Source: Egicoccus sp. AB-alg2 (GTDB lineage Bacteria > Actinomycetota > Nitriliruptoria > Nitriliruptorales > Nitriliruptoraceae). Taken from it: a stretch of DNA of 64,000 bases. The translations under genes and the position numbers were made by a program. Positions 42,962-51,554 of this stretch are shown here, piece by piece (position 1 is the stretch's first letter; each line of letters opens with the position of its first letter). The stretch lies in assembly GCF_041821065.1 (NCBI RefSeq), contig NZ_JBGUAX010000009.1, forward strand, positions 124,001 through 188,000, written 5' to 3'. The notes beneath the pieces are model-generated. The model saw nothing but the letters and a program-made list of their open reading frames with translations. It ran no database searches and had not been told where the DNA came from.

Positions 42962-43906
42962 TCACTCGACGAAGTCCTCGAGGGTCAGCGAGTTCGCGAG
43001 CTCGACGTCCTCCTCGGTGAAGTCTTCGTACTGCGTGATGATCTCCATCGTGGTGCCGTCCTCGCGGAACTGGTTGAGCACCTCGTTGAAGGCGTCGCGG
43101 AAGTCCTCGTCCGCGAACGCGTGACCGCCGCAGGGCAGGACCTCCTCACCGTCGGCGTCGATCGGGAAGAAGCCGTCGACGGCCTCCATCCCGCTGCGGG
43201 CGGCGACCTGGGTCTGCACGGTGGCCAGCGTGCCGGTCACCGCGTCGACCTCACCGGCCTCCAGCGCCCGGTACATGCCGTCGATGTCGCCGAACACCTG
43301 GATCTGGTCGTCGGGGACCCCCGCGTCCGCGAGGTAGTCCACCTCGACGGTGCCGGTGGCGACGGCGACCGTCACGTCGGTGTTGTCGAGGATCGACTGG
43401 TAGTCGGTGATGTCCATCGGATTGCCCTCGGCGACCGCGAGCGACTCCGGCACGCAGTAGTCGGGATCCGTGAAGTGCACCTGGGCGGCCCGCTCGGGGG
43501 TGATGTACATGCCGGCGGTCACGAGGTCGAACTGGCCGGCCTGCAGGCCGCCGATGAGTTCGCCGAACTCGACCACCTGGGCCTGCATCTCCTCGATGCC
43601 GAGCTCGGCGAGCACCTCGCGGGCCACGTCCGGGCCGATGCCGGTGACCTCGCCGTCGTCGCCGACGTAGCCGAAGGGCACCTCGTTGGCGACGCCCACC
43701 GTCACCGTGCCCTGCTGCTGTAGTTCGCCGAGCCGGCCGTCGGCGGTCTCGCCGTCGTCCTGACCGCCGCCGTCGGCCGTGGGGTCGGCCGTGTCGTCGC
43801 CACCGCAGGCGGTCAGGGCGAGGGCCAGTGCGGCGGCCGAAGCCAGCGCTCGCCGTCGGAAGGTTCGGGTCAGGCCAGAAATGGCGTCTCTCCTGGTGGG
43901 TAACAC
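42962..43906 (-). CDS. ehuB: EhuB-type ABC transporter substrate-binding lipoprotein
   Basis: Up to 314 residues. Lipobox ALTACGGD after a hydrophobic segment, an acidic linker, then the periplasmic-binding-protein fold with VTVGVANEVPFGYVGDDGEV, DVAREVLAELGIEEM, QFDLVTAGMYITPERAAQVH and FTDPDYCVPESLAVAEGN, typical of EhuB. It captures the compatible solute outside the membrane. The GTG at 43906 is the last canonical start before the signal peptide but has no ribosome site; an AGGAGA seven bases before an ATT at 43882 fits a start there better. Many Asp and Glu in the mature protein suit life in salt. Confidence 0.82.
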   Translation of the reverse strand: MLPTRRDAISGLTRTFRRRALASAAALALALTACGGDDTADPTADGGGQDDGETADGRLGELQQQGTVTVGVANEVPFGYVGDDGEVTGIGPDVAREVLAELGIEEMQAQVVEFGELIGGLQAGQFDLVTAGMYITPERAAQVHFTDPDYCVPESLAVAEGNPMDITDYQSILDNTDVTVAVATGTVEVDYLADAGVPDDQIQVFGDIDGMYRALEAGEVDAVTGTLATVQTQVAARSGMEAVDGFFPIDADGEEVLPCGGHAFADEDFRDAFNEVLNQFREDGTTMEIITQYEDFTEEDVELANSLTLEDFVE

Positions 43907-43985
43907 GCGTCCACGGCCGCGCCCCCGGAGCGGAACCGTGCCCCCGTGTCCCCCGTCCCGCTCGGGCCGTCCGGCCGTCGTCCCG

Positions 43986-44014
43986 ACCCTAGGGAGGGGT
44001 GGCCGCGCGGTCAC
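43986..44014 (-). promoter_or_regulatory. Promoter of the ehuBCDA operon
   Basis: Minus strand GTGACC (44014-44009), 17-base spacer, TAGGGT (43991-43986). It lies 79 bases before the GTG, and about 103 before the possible ATT start. Confidence 0.55.
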
Positions 44015-44109
44015 CTGGTCGCCTGGCCGATCGGACAGGAAAATCGTCGGCGGCGGCGGCGCCGCGCCGTGTCATCGGCCCCCTCGTCCACGGCATACCC
44101 TCCGCGGCC

Positions 44110-45597
44110 ATGCCTGCCATCATCGCCGCCGCGCTCGTCTTCCTCTCCTCCGCCGCCGTCCTGGTCCTCGAGATCCTGGCGGCGCGCCTGCTCGCGCCCT
44201 ACGTCGGCGTGACGCTGGAGGTCTACACGGCCATCATCGGCACGATCCTGGCCGGGATCGCGTTCGGGTCGTGGTGGGGCGGGCGCTACGCCGACCGCAA
44301 GGACCCGCACACGCTGATCGGCCCGTTCCTGATCGTGGGCGGCATCCTGTCGTTCCTCACGATCCCGGTCGTCGACGCGCTGGGCACGGGCCTGCGTGGC
44401 GCGTCGCCGTTCACGACCGTCGTGCTCACCTTCATGGCGTTCTTCGCGCCGGCCGCGGTCCTGACGGCCGTCACGCCCGCGGTCATCAAGATCCAGCTGG
44501 CCGACCTCGACGAGACCGGCCGGGTCGTCGGCCGCCTGTCGGCCATCGGCACCGCCGGCGCCATCATCGGCACGTTCGCGACCGGCTTCCTGCTGGTCGC
44601 CGCGGCGCCCACGCGCCCGACCATCCGCGTGCTCGGGGTGTTCCTCGTCGCACTCGGCATCGCGACCATCGTGTACCTGCGCGGCGGCCGCCAGGCGGTC
44701 AGCCTCGGCACGCTCGTCGCGATCGCGGTCACCGGGACGCTGTCGTTCGCCGCGCGCCATCCGTGCGACCACGAGTCGGCGTACTACTGCGCGCGGATCG
44801 AGGTGGACCCGGAGCGGCCCACCGGACGCGCGCTGTGGCTGGACACGTTGCGGCACAGCTACGTGGACCTCGAGGACCCGACCTACCTCGAGTTCACCTA
44901 CACGCAGTGGTTCGGCGACGTGATCACGGCGCTGGCACCCGACGGTGAGCCGCTCGACACGCTCCACATCGGCGGCGGCGGCTTCACGATGCCGCAGTAC
45001 CTGCGCGAGCTGCACCCCGGGTCGCAGTCGACGGTGCTGGAGGTGGACCCGCTGCTGGTGGAGCTCTCGGAGGACGAGCTCGGACTGGAGCTCGGCGACG
45101 ACATCGAGGCGGTCACGGGCGACGCGCGGCTGACCGCCACGCAGCTCGACGCGGACCGCTACGACCTGGTCGTCAACGACGCCTTCGGTGGGGTGTCGGT
45201 CCCCTGGCACCTCGCGACCCGGGACTTCCTGTCGCAGCTCGACCGTGCCCTCACCGACGACGGGGTCATGGTCGCCAACGTCATCGACTACGGCCCGCGC
45301 GACTTCCTGCGCTCGTACCTGGCCACGACCACGTCGGTGTTCGACCACGTCGCCGTACTGGGACGCCCGGACGCGTTCGGACCGCGCGACGCCCGCGGTC
45401 TCGGCGGCAACTACGTCGTGATCGGCTCCGACGCGCCGCTGCCCGTGGACGCGGTCGAGGCGGCCAACCGGAGCCGTGGCCACGTCGACGAGCTGCTCCA
45501 CGGCGACGAACTCGTGACGTTCACCGGCGACGCGCGGATCCTCACCGACGACTACGCGCCGGTCGACCAGCTGCTCACGCCGACGCCGGACGCCTGA
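44110..45597 (+). CDS. Membrane protein with spermidine-synthase-like domain (fused-MFS type)
   Basis: 495 residues. The N-terminal half has seven or more helices (IIAAALVFLSSAAVLVLEIL, YTAIIGTILAGIAFGSWWGG, TAGAIIGTFATGFLLVAAAP). The C-terminal half is a class I methyltransferase/spermidine-synthase fold: TLHIGGGGFTMPQYL, STVLEVDPLLVELSED, ITGDARLT-like TGDARLTATQL, VNDAFGGVSVPWHL. Similar proteins are called fused MFS/spermidine synthase. Substrate unknown; aminopropyl transfer is unproven for them. It converges on the next gene with a 23-base overlap of the ends. Confidence 0.85.
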   Translation: MPAIIAAALVFLSSAAVLVLEILAARLLAPYVGVTLEVYTAIIGTILAGIAFGSWWGGRYADRKDPHTLIGPFLIVGGILSFLTIPVVDALGTGLRGASPFTTVVLTFMAFFAPAAVLTAVTPAVIKIQLADLDETGRVVGRLSAIGTAGAIIGTFATGFLLVAAAPTRPTIRVLGVFLVALGIATIVYLRGGRQAVSLGTLVAIAVTGTLSFAARHPCDHESAYYCARIEVDPERPTGRALWLDTLRHSYVDLEDPTYLEFTYTQWFGDVITALAPDGEPLDTLHIGGGGFTMPQYLRELHPGSQSTVLEVDPLLVELSEDELGLELGDDIEAVTGDARLTATQLDADRYDLVVNDAFGGVSVPWHLATRDFLSQLDRALTDDGVMVANVIDYGPRDFLRSYLATTTSVFDHVAVLGRPDAFGPRDARGLGGNYVVIGSDAPLPVDAVEAANRSRGHVDELLHGDELVTFTGDARILTDDYAPVDQLLTPTPDA

Positions 45598-45919
45598 GCG
45601 AGGGGGCCGACTGCGCCTTCGCGCCACCGGCCGGCACGGCGTCGAGGGCGTCGAGGACGTCGCCGACGGCCGAGCCGGCCACCAGCGCGTGCCGCATCGG
45701 ACGGCCGTGGACCACCTCGTAGCGGTTGCGGCGGCCGACGCGGTGACGCACGAGGTAGCCCTCGGCGACGAGATCGGCGACGATCGTCTGGGCCGCCCGT
45801 TCGGTGATGCCGACGCGCTCGGCGATGTCGCGCAGGCGCGCGTCGGGGTCACGCGCGATGCAGACCAGCGTGTGACCGTGATTGGTCAGGAAGGTCCAGC
45901 GACGCGGTGATGCGGACAC
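45575..45919 (-). CDS. Small winged-helix transcriptional regulator
   Basis: 114 residues from a GTG. One wHTH: TNHGHTLVCIARDPDARLRD, then the recognition segment IAERVGITERAAQTIVADLV (about 32-51) and a wing YLVRHRVGRRNRYEVVHG. ArsR/MarR-like size with no effector domain. A TAGCGT box (45966-45961) about 40 bases up may be its -10 box. The gene ends inside the convergent spermidine-synthase-like gene. Target unknown. Confidence 0.8.
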   Translation of the reverse strand: MSASPRRWTFLTNHGHTLVCIARDPDARLRDIAERVGITERAAQTIVADLVAEGYLVRHRVGRRNRYEVVHGRPMRHALVAGSAVGDVLDALDAVPAGGAKAQSAPSLRRPASA

Positions 45920-46014
45920 GGCTGCACCCTCGGGGGGGTCGTCCGGGAAGACGGCGGGACGCTAGCCGGCCGCCGCCCGGCACCGTGCCTCGCAACCGGC
46001 GTCGGAGGCGCCGT

Positions 46015-47835
46015 TCACGCCTCTGCGCGCGGCGGGTCGGCCATCCGGTCGCCGGGGCGGTCGACCGCAGGCGGCTCCACGAGCGAGGCCGGCAGCGTGA
46101 CCACGAACCTGGCCCCGACCTCGCTGCCGTCCAGCCGCACGTCGCCGCCGTACTGCTCGGCGATCCGCCGGACCATGCCCAGCCCGATCCCGCTGCCACG
46201 CGCGCCGACGTCACGGCCGCGCTGGAACAGGTCGAAGATGCGTTCGTGGTCCTCCTCCCGGATGCCGCGGCCGTCGTCGGCGACCACCAGCTCGAACGTG
46301 GAGGAGGTCCGATGCCCTTCCACCCGCACTTGCAGGTCGGGACGACCGCCGTGCTTGACGGCGTTGGTCACGAGGTTGTCGACCAACTGCTCGGCGCGGA
46401 CCGGGTTCATGCACAGCACCGGCAGGTGGTCGTCGACGTCGACCGTGGCCTCCGGATGCGTCACACGGATGCGCTTGCGCACGACGCGACCGACTTCCGC
46501 CAGGTCGACGGGTTCCGCGTCGGTCTGGGTCCGCCCGATCCGGGACAGCTCGAGCAGGGCGTCGACGAGGCCGTTCAGATAGTCGCTGCTGGCGGAGATG
46601 CCGTCGAGCAGGTGCTCACGCTCGTCGTCGTCGCGGGCGGCGCGTAGCAGGACCGTGTAGCCGCCGATGGCGACCGCCGGGCTCCGCAGGTCGTGGGACA
46701 GGCCGAGCAGCATGGCTTCGAGCTCGCGGCTCGAGCGCTCGATCCTCCGGCGTGCCTCGAGGTGCTTGGCGGCGAGATCGCTCCGGTCGAGCGCGAGCTG
46801 CAGCTGCCAGGCGTACGCCGAGGCGAGCTCGCGCTCGTAGTCGCCGAAGAACGGGCTGTAGGCCGTCATGCGCACCACCAGCGTGCCGTGGCGGAGCGCC
46901 ACGACCTCCGTACCGGGACGCAGCGGACGGCCCTCGCGCAGGCGACGGATGGTCTCCTCGGCGTCGGACGGGTCCAGGTCGGCCAGCGCCAGGACCTCGT
47001 GCTCGCCCGACAGGACCACCACCCCGGCCCCGATGTGGCCGGCGAGGATCGGCGCGACCGCATCCGCCGCGTCCTGCGGCGTCACCGCGGAGATCAATTG
47101 CTGCTGCATGCGCTGGAAGTCGTAGGTGCCCTGGCGGCGCCACCACAGACGCAGCGGCAGCGGAGGTGCGAACGCGGCGAGGGCCAGGGCGGCCGCCACC
47201 AGCGACACGGTGCTCGTCGCCACCGCCAGCACGGGCATGCCCTCGCGGGAGGGCCCGATGACCGCCACGACCAGGCCGGCCGTCAGCAGGATGAGCGAAC
47301 TCGCCAGCCACCGCATCCGCGAGCGCACCACCCGGGACGAGCTGCCGCCGGCCCGCCACAGCCGCACGGCCGTGGCCACGCTCGGCAACAGCCACGCCGC
47401 CAGGAACGCCCCCAGGAAGAGGTAGTCGTCGAGGTCACGCTCGCCCCGCTGCGGCGCCAGGTCCACGAGCACGAACGACACGGCGACGACACCGACCGCG
47501 ACCCACGACCAGCGCAGCCAGCGGGGCAGCGCGCCGGCGAAGGACCAGGCGAACGCTGCGAGCAGCCAGGGGAAGGCGAGGAGCCCGATCACGGTCAGCG
47601 TCTGCGGTGCCGCCTGCTGGGTGTCGGGCAGCAGAGCCGTGACCCGCCCCAGGACCAGCGTGAGCGCCAGCACCCCGAAGGCAGCGGCGAGGTAGGCGGC
47701 CGGACGCTGCCGACGTCGCAGGAACTGCAGCAGGGCGGCGACCGCGAGGAGGCCGTAGGCCACCAGGAGCAGGTTCCTCAGCACTGCCGCGAGTGCTTGC
47801 ACGGGCTCCCACCAGATCGCGGATCGGCGACCCAT
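46015..47835 (-). CDS. Membrane sensor histidine kinase
   Basis: 606 residues from the chosen ATG; an in-frame GTG at 47889 would add 18. The N-terminal half has about seven helices (LLLVAYGLLAVAALLQFL, LTVIGLLAFPWLLAAFAWSF, VSLVAAALALAAFAPP). Next a GAF-like region about 250-350, then the dimerisation domain with the phospho-accepting His in LSHDLRSPAVAIGGYT and the ATPase domain with DNLVTNAVKHGG, DDGRGIREED and GSGIGLGMVRRIAEQYGG. It is divergent from the response regulator next door. Ligand unknown. Confidence 0.85.
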   Translation of the reverse strand: MGRRSAIWWEPVQALAAVLRNLLLVAYGLLAVAALLQFLRRRQRPAAYLAAAFGVLALTLVLGRVTALLPDTQQAAPQTLTVIGLLAFPWLLAAFAWSFAGALPRWLRWSWVAVGVVAVSFVLVDLAPQRGERDLDDYLFLGAFLAAWLLPSVATAVRLWRAGGSSSRVVRSRMRWLASSLILLTAGLVVAVIGPSREGMPVLAVATSTVSLVAAALALAAFAPPLPLRLWWRRQGTYDFQRMQQQLISAVTPQDAADAVAPILAGHIGAGVVVLSGEHEVLALADLDPSDAEETIRRLREGRPLRPGTEVVALRHGTLVVRMTAYSPFFGDYERELASAYAWQLQLALDRSDLAAKHLEARRRIERSSRELEAMLLGLSHDLRSPAVAIGGYTVLLRAARDDDEREHLLDGISASSDYLNGLVDALLELSRIGRTQTDAEPVDLAEVGRVVRKRIRVTHPEATVDVDDHLPVLCMNPVRAEQLVDNLVTNAVKHGGRPDLQVRVEGHRTSSTFELVVADDGRGIREEDHERIFDLFQRGRDVGARGSGIGLGMVRRIAEQYGGDVRLDGSEVGARFVVTLPASLVEPPAVDRPGDRMADPPRAEA

Positions 47836-48092
47836 CCACCGACCCGTTGGCCGGCGTGCCGGCCCGGGTTGGACTCCCCCGACCGACACAGCGTAGGGAG
47901 CGGGCGACCAAGTGTCGCGCAGGGCCGGATCGGCCGGCCGGTGACCGGGTGGTCGGCTAGAGTGCCGGTCGACCGACGAACCCCACTCACCACTCCGGTC
48001 GCGCCCGGCGCAGGGGGTGGGCTACGTTGGGCACCTGTCCGCCGTTCAGACAACGAGCGCGCGTTGGCCCTTTCATCGTCACTGGGTTCCTC

Positions 48093-48548
48093 GTGCACGC
48101 ATCCACGGAGTTGCCACGTATCGTCGTGGTCGACGACGACCGAACGATCCGTGACGTCGTCAGTCTGACGCTGCGGAGCAGCGGGCAGATCGAGGTCGTC
48201 GGCCTGGCGGCCGACGGCGGCGAAGCGCTGCACGTCGTGCAGGAGGAGCAGCCCGACGCGGTGCTGCTGGACCTCATGCTCGGCGCCGAACGCGGGACGG
48301 ACCTGATCGTGCCGCTGTTGAAGTCCGCACCGCGGACCATGATCGCGATGATGACGTCGGTGCCGGCGGAGCTCGAGGAGCTCAACGCGCTGCGGGCCGG
48401 GGCGTTCGTCTACTACGAGAAAACGATGCTGAGCGCCCTCGCGCGCTTCATCGCCGACGACCTGGCGCTGTTCCAGCGGGCACTCGGTGGCGAGGACGTC
48501 GTGGCCCCTTCGTCGCTGCGCCGACGTTCCGAGCCGACCTCGTCCTGA
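48093..48548 (+). CDS. Single-domain response regulator receiver
   Basis: 151 residues from a GTG with a poor ribosome site. One REC domain: VVVDDDRTIRDVV (acidic pocket), AVLLDLMLGAERG (phospho-Asp in DLM) and VYYEKTM (conserved Lys), then an Ala/Leu-rich helix and an Arg/Ser tail. No DNA-binding output domain, so it probably passes the signal to another protein. A TAGAGT box (47958-47963) or TACGTT box (48022) could be its -10. It is divergent from the histidine kinase and probably its partner. Confidence 0.8.
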   Translation: MHASTELPRIVVVDDDRTIRDVVSLTLRSSGQIEVVGLAADGGEALHVVQEEQPDAVLLDLMLGAERGTDLIVPLLKSAPRTMIAMMTSVPAELEELNALRAGAFVYYEKTMLSALARFIADDLALFQRALGGEDVVAPSSLRRRSEPTSS

Positions 48549-48588
48549 GACACCGGCGAACCGGCAACGCCGGCCGCCGAGCGCGCCG

Positions 48589-49635
48589 TCAACGCGGGTC
48601 CAGCGCGGCCACGAGGTCGATCGTGCGGGTCGATGTCAACCGGCCCAACGCGTCGACCACCTCTGCGGCCGACCGCGGCCGCTTCCGCGGGTCGATCCGG
48701 GTCAGCCACGTCACCACGTCCGCGAGCCCGCGGGAAACGACCGCGCCGGCGTCACGCAGGTCCGGGACCTCGGCGCTCAGGCGGGCGAGTGCCGTGGCCG
48801 TCGACGTGTCGCCCGCGAACGGCCGCCGGCCGGCCGCGGCCTCCCACAGGATGAGGCCCAGCGTGTAGAGGTCCGTCCGCGGGTCGCCGAGGTGGCCCTC
48901 GACCTGCTCGGGGGCGAGGTAGGCCGGGCTGCCCGCGACCTGGCCGTCGGGCGTCGGGGTCAGCTCGGCGGTCATGTGACGCGCGGTACCGAAGTCGACG
49001 ATCTTGAGGGTGCCGCGTTCGGTGAGCATCACGTTGCGCGGCTTGAGGTCGCGGTGGACCACCCCCCGGGCGTGGATCGCCGCGATACCGCTGGCCAGCT
49101 GGAGTCCGACCGCGGCCACCACCGCGGCCGGGAAGCGTGCGTGACGCTCCATCAGGCTGCGCAGGCTCATGCCGCCGACGTACTCGGAGACGAGGCAGAG
49201 TTGTGAACCCAGCGTCACGACGTCGAACAGCCGCATGACGTGCTCGTGCTCGACCCGGGCCAGCAGCTGCGCCTCGCGCCGGAACCGCTCCACGGCGAAG
49301 CCGTCGTCGAGCAGGTCGGTGCGCAGCAGCTTGACCGCCACCGGCCGCTGCAGCCGCAGGTCGGTCGCGCGCCACACGGTTCCGGCGCCGCCGCGTGCGA
49401 GGAAGGCCTCGAGGCGCCAACGCCCGCCGATCAGCGTGCCCGGCGCGGGCCGGTCGGCTCCGGAACCACCTGGCGTACGCTCCGGCGTGTGCCCGCGGTC
49501 CCGCGCGTCGGCGTCGCGGTGCCGCGCGTCGGCCTGGAGTTCGCGTCGACGCAGCGCCGACTGTCGGGCGTCGAGCTCACGCTCCCACGCCGACAGCTCC
49601 GCCTCGCGCCCGTCGGCGCCTTCACTCTCGCTCAT
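48589..49635 (-). CDS. Soluble serine/threonine protein kinase
   Basis: 348 residues. An N-terminal charged helical region (about 9-55, ELSAWERELDARQSALRRRE), then a Hanks-type kinase: Gly loop LARGGAGTVWRA, Lys102 in VAVKLL, catalytic VVHRDLKPRNVML, DFG in KIVDFGTARH, and SPAYLAPEQ in the activation loop. No transmembrane helix or PASTA domain, unlike most actinobacterial kinases; the helix probably dimerises it or binds a partner. The C-terminus ends soon after the kinase core. Located head-to-head with the helicase gene. Confidence 0.92.
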   Translation of the reverse strand: MSESEGADGREAELSAWERELDARQSALRRRELQADARHRDADARDRGHTPERTPGGSGADRPAPGTLIGGRWRLEAFLARGGAGTVWRATDLRLQRPVAVKLLRTDLLDDGFAVERFRREAQLLARVEHEHVMRLFDVVTLGSQLCLVSEYVGGMSLRSLMERHARFPAAVVAAVGLQLASGIAAIHARGVVHRDLKPRNVMLTERGTLKIVDFGTARHMTAELTPTPDGQVAGSPAYLAPEQVEGHLGDPRTDLYTLGLILWEAAAGRRPFAGDTSTATALARLSAEVPDLRDAGAVVSRGLADVVTWLTRIDPRKRPRSAAEVVDALGRLTSTRTIDLVAALDPR

Positions 49636-50042
49636 CCGTGGCGAGAATACTGACTCCCACGCGAGGGGCGGCCGGGCGGCCCGCCAGCGCACGACGGATG
49701 TCGAACGCGGGCAGGTGATCGCCACCGTCACCGCACTCGTGGACCGCTGGTCACGGTGATCGGCGTGATCGACCGGTAGGCTGGTGGCACGAGGTGTCAC
49801 CTGCGTCACCTCGGAACACGTCGTCACCCCGGCGGCACCACCGCGGTGTCCGCAACCGAAGCGGGTGAGCAGAGGCCACCTCGGACGTGGGCCACGGCAA
49901 CGCCGCCCCCACGCCCCGGCTGCGTGTTCGACACGCACCGGCAGCCCGACCCTTCGCGTCGAGGCTTCCGTGCACGCGTCCGCGGCGACCGCCCGGCGCG
50001 CACGACCACCGCCCGATCCCAAGGGCGACGAAAGCGCACTTC
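49636..50042. other. Divergent intergenic region with no gene
   Basis: About 400 bases between the kinase and helicase starts. TAGGCT (49777-49782) could be the helicase -10 box, which would give a leader of about 255 bases; long leaders occur on cold-regulated helicase genes. No hairpin or riboswitch is recognised and open frames here are shadows. Confidence 0.45.
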
Positions 50043-51494
50043 GTGACCATCACCTTCTCCGAGCTCGGCGTGCCCGCCGGGCTCGTCGACCGCCTGGCCA
50101 GCCTGGGCGTCACGTCCCCCTTCCCCATCCAGCGCCTCACGCTCGAGGACGCGCTCGCCGGCCGCGACCTGTGCGGACGGGCGCCGACCGGCTCCGGCAA
50201 GACCCTGGCGTTCTCCCTGCCCGTCGCCATCCGCGTCGGCCGCGGCCGCGCGGGCCGGCCACGTGCCCTGCTGCTCGTCCCGACCCGGGAGCTCGCGGCC
50301 CAGGTCGCCGAGGTGCTCACCCCCCTGCTCCAGGTGACCGACCGTCGGGTCGTCACGCTCTACGGCGGCACCAACATCAACCGCGACCGGCAACGACTGC
50401 GTTCGGCCGTCGACGTCGTCGTGGCGACTCCCGGACGGCTGGAGGACCTGCTCCAGCAGCGGGCCCTGTCGCTGGCCGACGTCGACCTGGTCGTGCTGGA
50501 CGAGGCCGACCGGATGGCGGACATGGGCTTCCTGCCGGTCGTGCGTCGGCTGCTCGACCAGACCCGCGACCAGCGGCAGACCCTGCTGTTCAGCGCGACC
50601 CTCGACGGCGACGTCGACGTGCTCGTGCGGCGATACCAGCAGCGGCCGGCGCGCCACGAGTTCGACGCGCCCGCGGAGGAGCGGGGTGACGTGCGCCACG
50701 TCTTCTGGCCCGCCGAGCGCCCGGAGCGCCGCCAGTTGACCGCCCAGATCGTGCGTCGCACCGGCCCGGCGATCGTGTTCACGCGCACCAAGCACGGTGC
50801 GGACCGGCTCGCCAAGCAGCTGGCCAGGGAGGGCGTCACGACCGCGGCGATCCACGGCAACCGCAGCCAGAAGCAGCGCGAGTCGGCCCTGGCCCGCTTC
50901 GCCGACGGCAGCGTGCGCGTGCTCGTCGCCACGGACGTCGCGGCCCGGGGCATCCACGTCGACGACGTCGCCGCGGTCGTGCACTACGACCAGCCGGCGA
51001 CCGACAAGGACTACGTGCACCGATCCGGGCGCACGGGCCGCGCCGGCGCCGACGGGCTGGTGGTCTCCCTGGTGGGCGCCGAGGAGCACGCCGACCTCCA
51101 CCAGCTCCAGCGCACCCTGCGTCTGCCGGAGGGTCTGCACGAGCTCGACCTCGGGCTGCTGGACGCCGAGGTACTGCCGGCGCCCATGGCCACGGTCCGG
51201 GACGGACGGCGGCGGGCCAGCACCGGGGGCCGGCCCAACGGCAACGGCGGCAACACCCGCGGCCGCGCTCGCAGCGGGCGCAGCGGGCGCGCCGATGAGC
51301 ATGGCGGCGGAAACGGCAGCCGCAGCAGCGGCAACGGCAGCGGCGGCGGGTCCGGCCGCGGCCGCAACGGCAACGGCAACGGCGGCAGTGGCGGCGACAC
51401 CGGCGCGCCCGGGAACAGCCGGCAGCGCGCGGGCGACCGCAACCGTGCCGGCGTGCCCTCGGCGCCCAGCACGCGCCGCCGCGCGCGCCGCTGA
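50043..51494 (+). CDS. DEAD-box RNA helicase with Gly/Arg/Asn-rich tail
   Basis: 483 residues from a GTG. All the superfamily-2 motifs are present in order: Q motif SPFPIQRLTLEDALAGRD, motif I PTGSGKT, Ia VPTRELA, motif II DEAD in VLDEADRMADMGF, motif III LFSATLD, motif V LVATDVAARGIHVDD, and motif VI YVHRSGRTGRAG. Residues about 385-483 are disordered, full of GNGGNTRGR and GSGRGRNGNG repeats. Such tails bind RNA and can drive phase separation. It would unwind RNA in ribosome assembly or RNA decay, often during cold. Confidence 0.93.
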   Translation: MTITFSELGVPAGLVDRLASLGVTSPFPIQRLTLEDALAGRDLCGRAPTGSGKTLAFSLPVAIRVGRGRAGRPRALLLVPTRELAAQVAEVLTPLLQVTDRRVVTLYGGTNINRDRQRLRSAVDVVVATPGRLEDLLQQRALSLADVDLVVLDEADRMADMGFLPVVRRLLDQTRDQRQTLLFSATLDGDVDVLVRRYQQRPARHEFDAPAEERGDVRHVFWPAERPERRQLTAQIVRRTGPAIVFTRTKHGADRLAKQLAREGVTTAAIHGNRSQKQRESALARFADGSVRVLVATDVAARGIHVDDVAAVVHYDQPATDKDYVHRSGRTGRAGADGLVVSLVGAEEHADLHQLQRTLRLPEGLHELDLGLLDAEVLPAPMATVRDGRRRASTGGRPNGNGGNTRGRARSGRSGRADEHGGGNGSRSSGNGSGGGSGRGRNGNGNGGSGGDTGAPGNSRQRAGDRNRAGVPSAPSTRRRARR

Positions 51495-51514
51495 CCGTGG
51501 CCCTCGCCGTGGGT

Positions 51515-51538
51515 GGGGCGGGCGGCCCCCCGCCCGCC
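51515..51538. terminator. Bidirectional terminator-like hairpin
   Basis: GGGCGGGC (51516-51523) and GCCCGCC (51532-51538) pair across a short C-rich loop, between the convergent helicase and SGNH-hydrolase genes. Confidence 0.55.
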
Positions 51539-51554
51539 ACACCGTGACGGCGTG

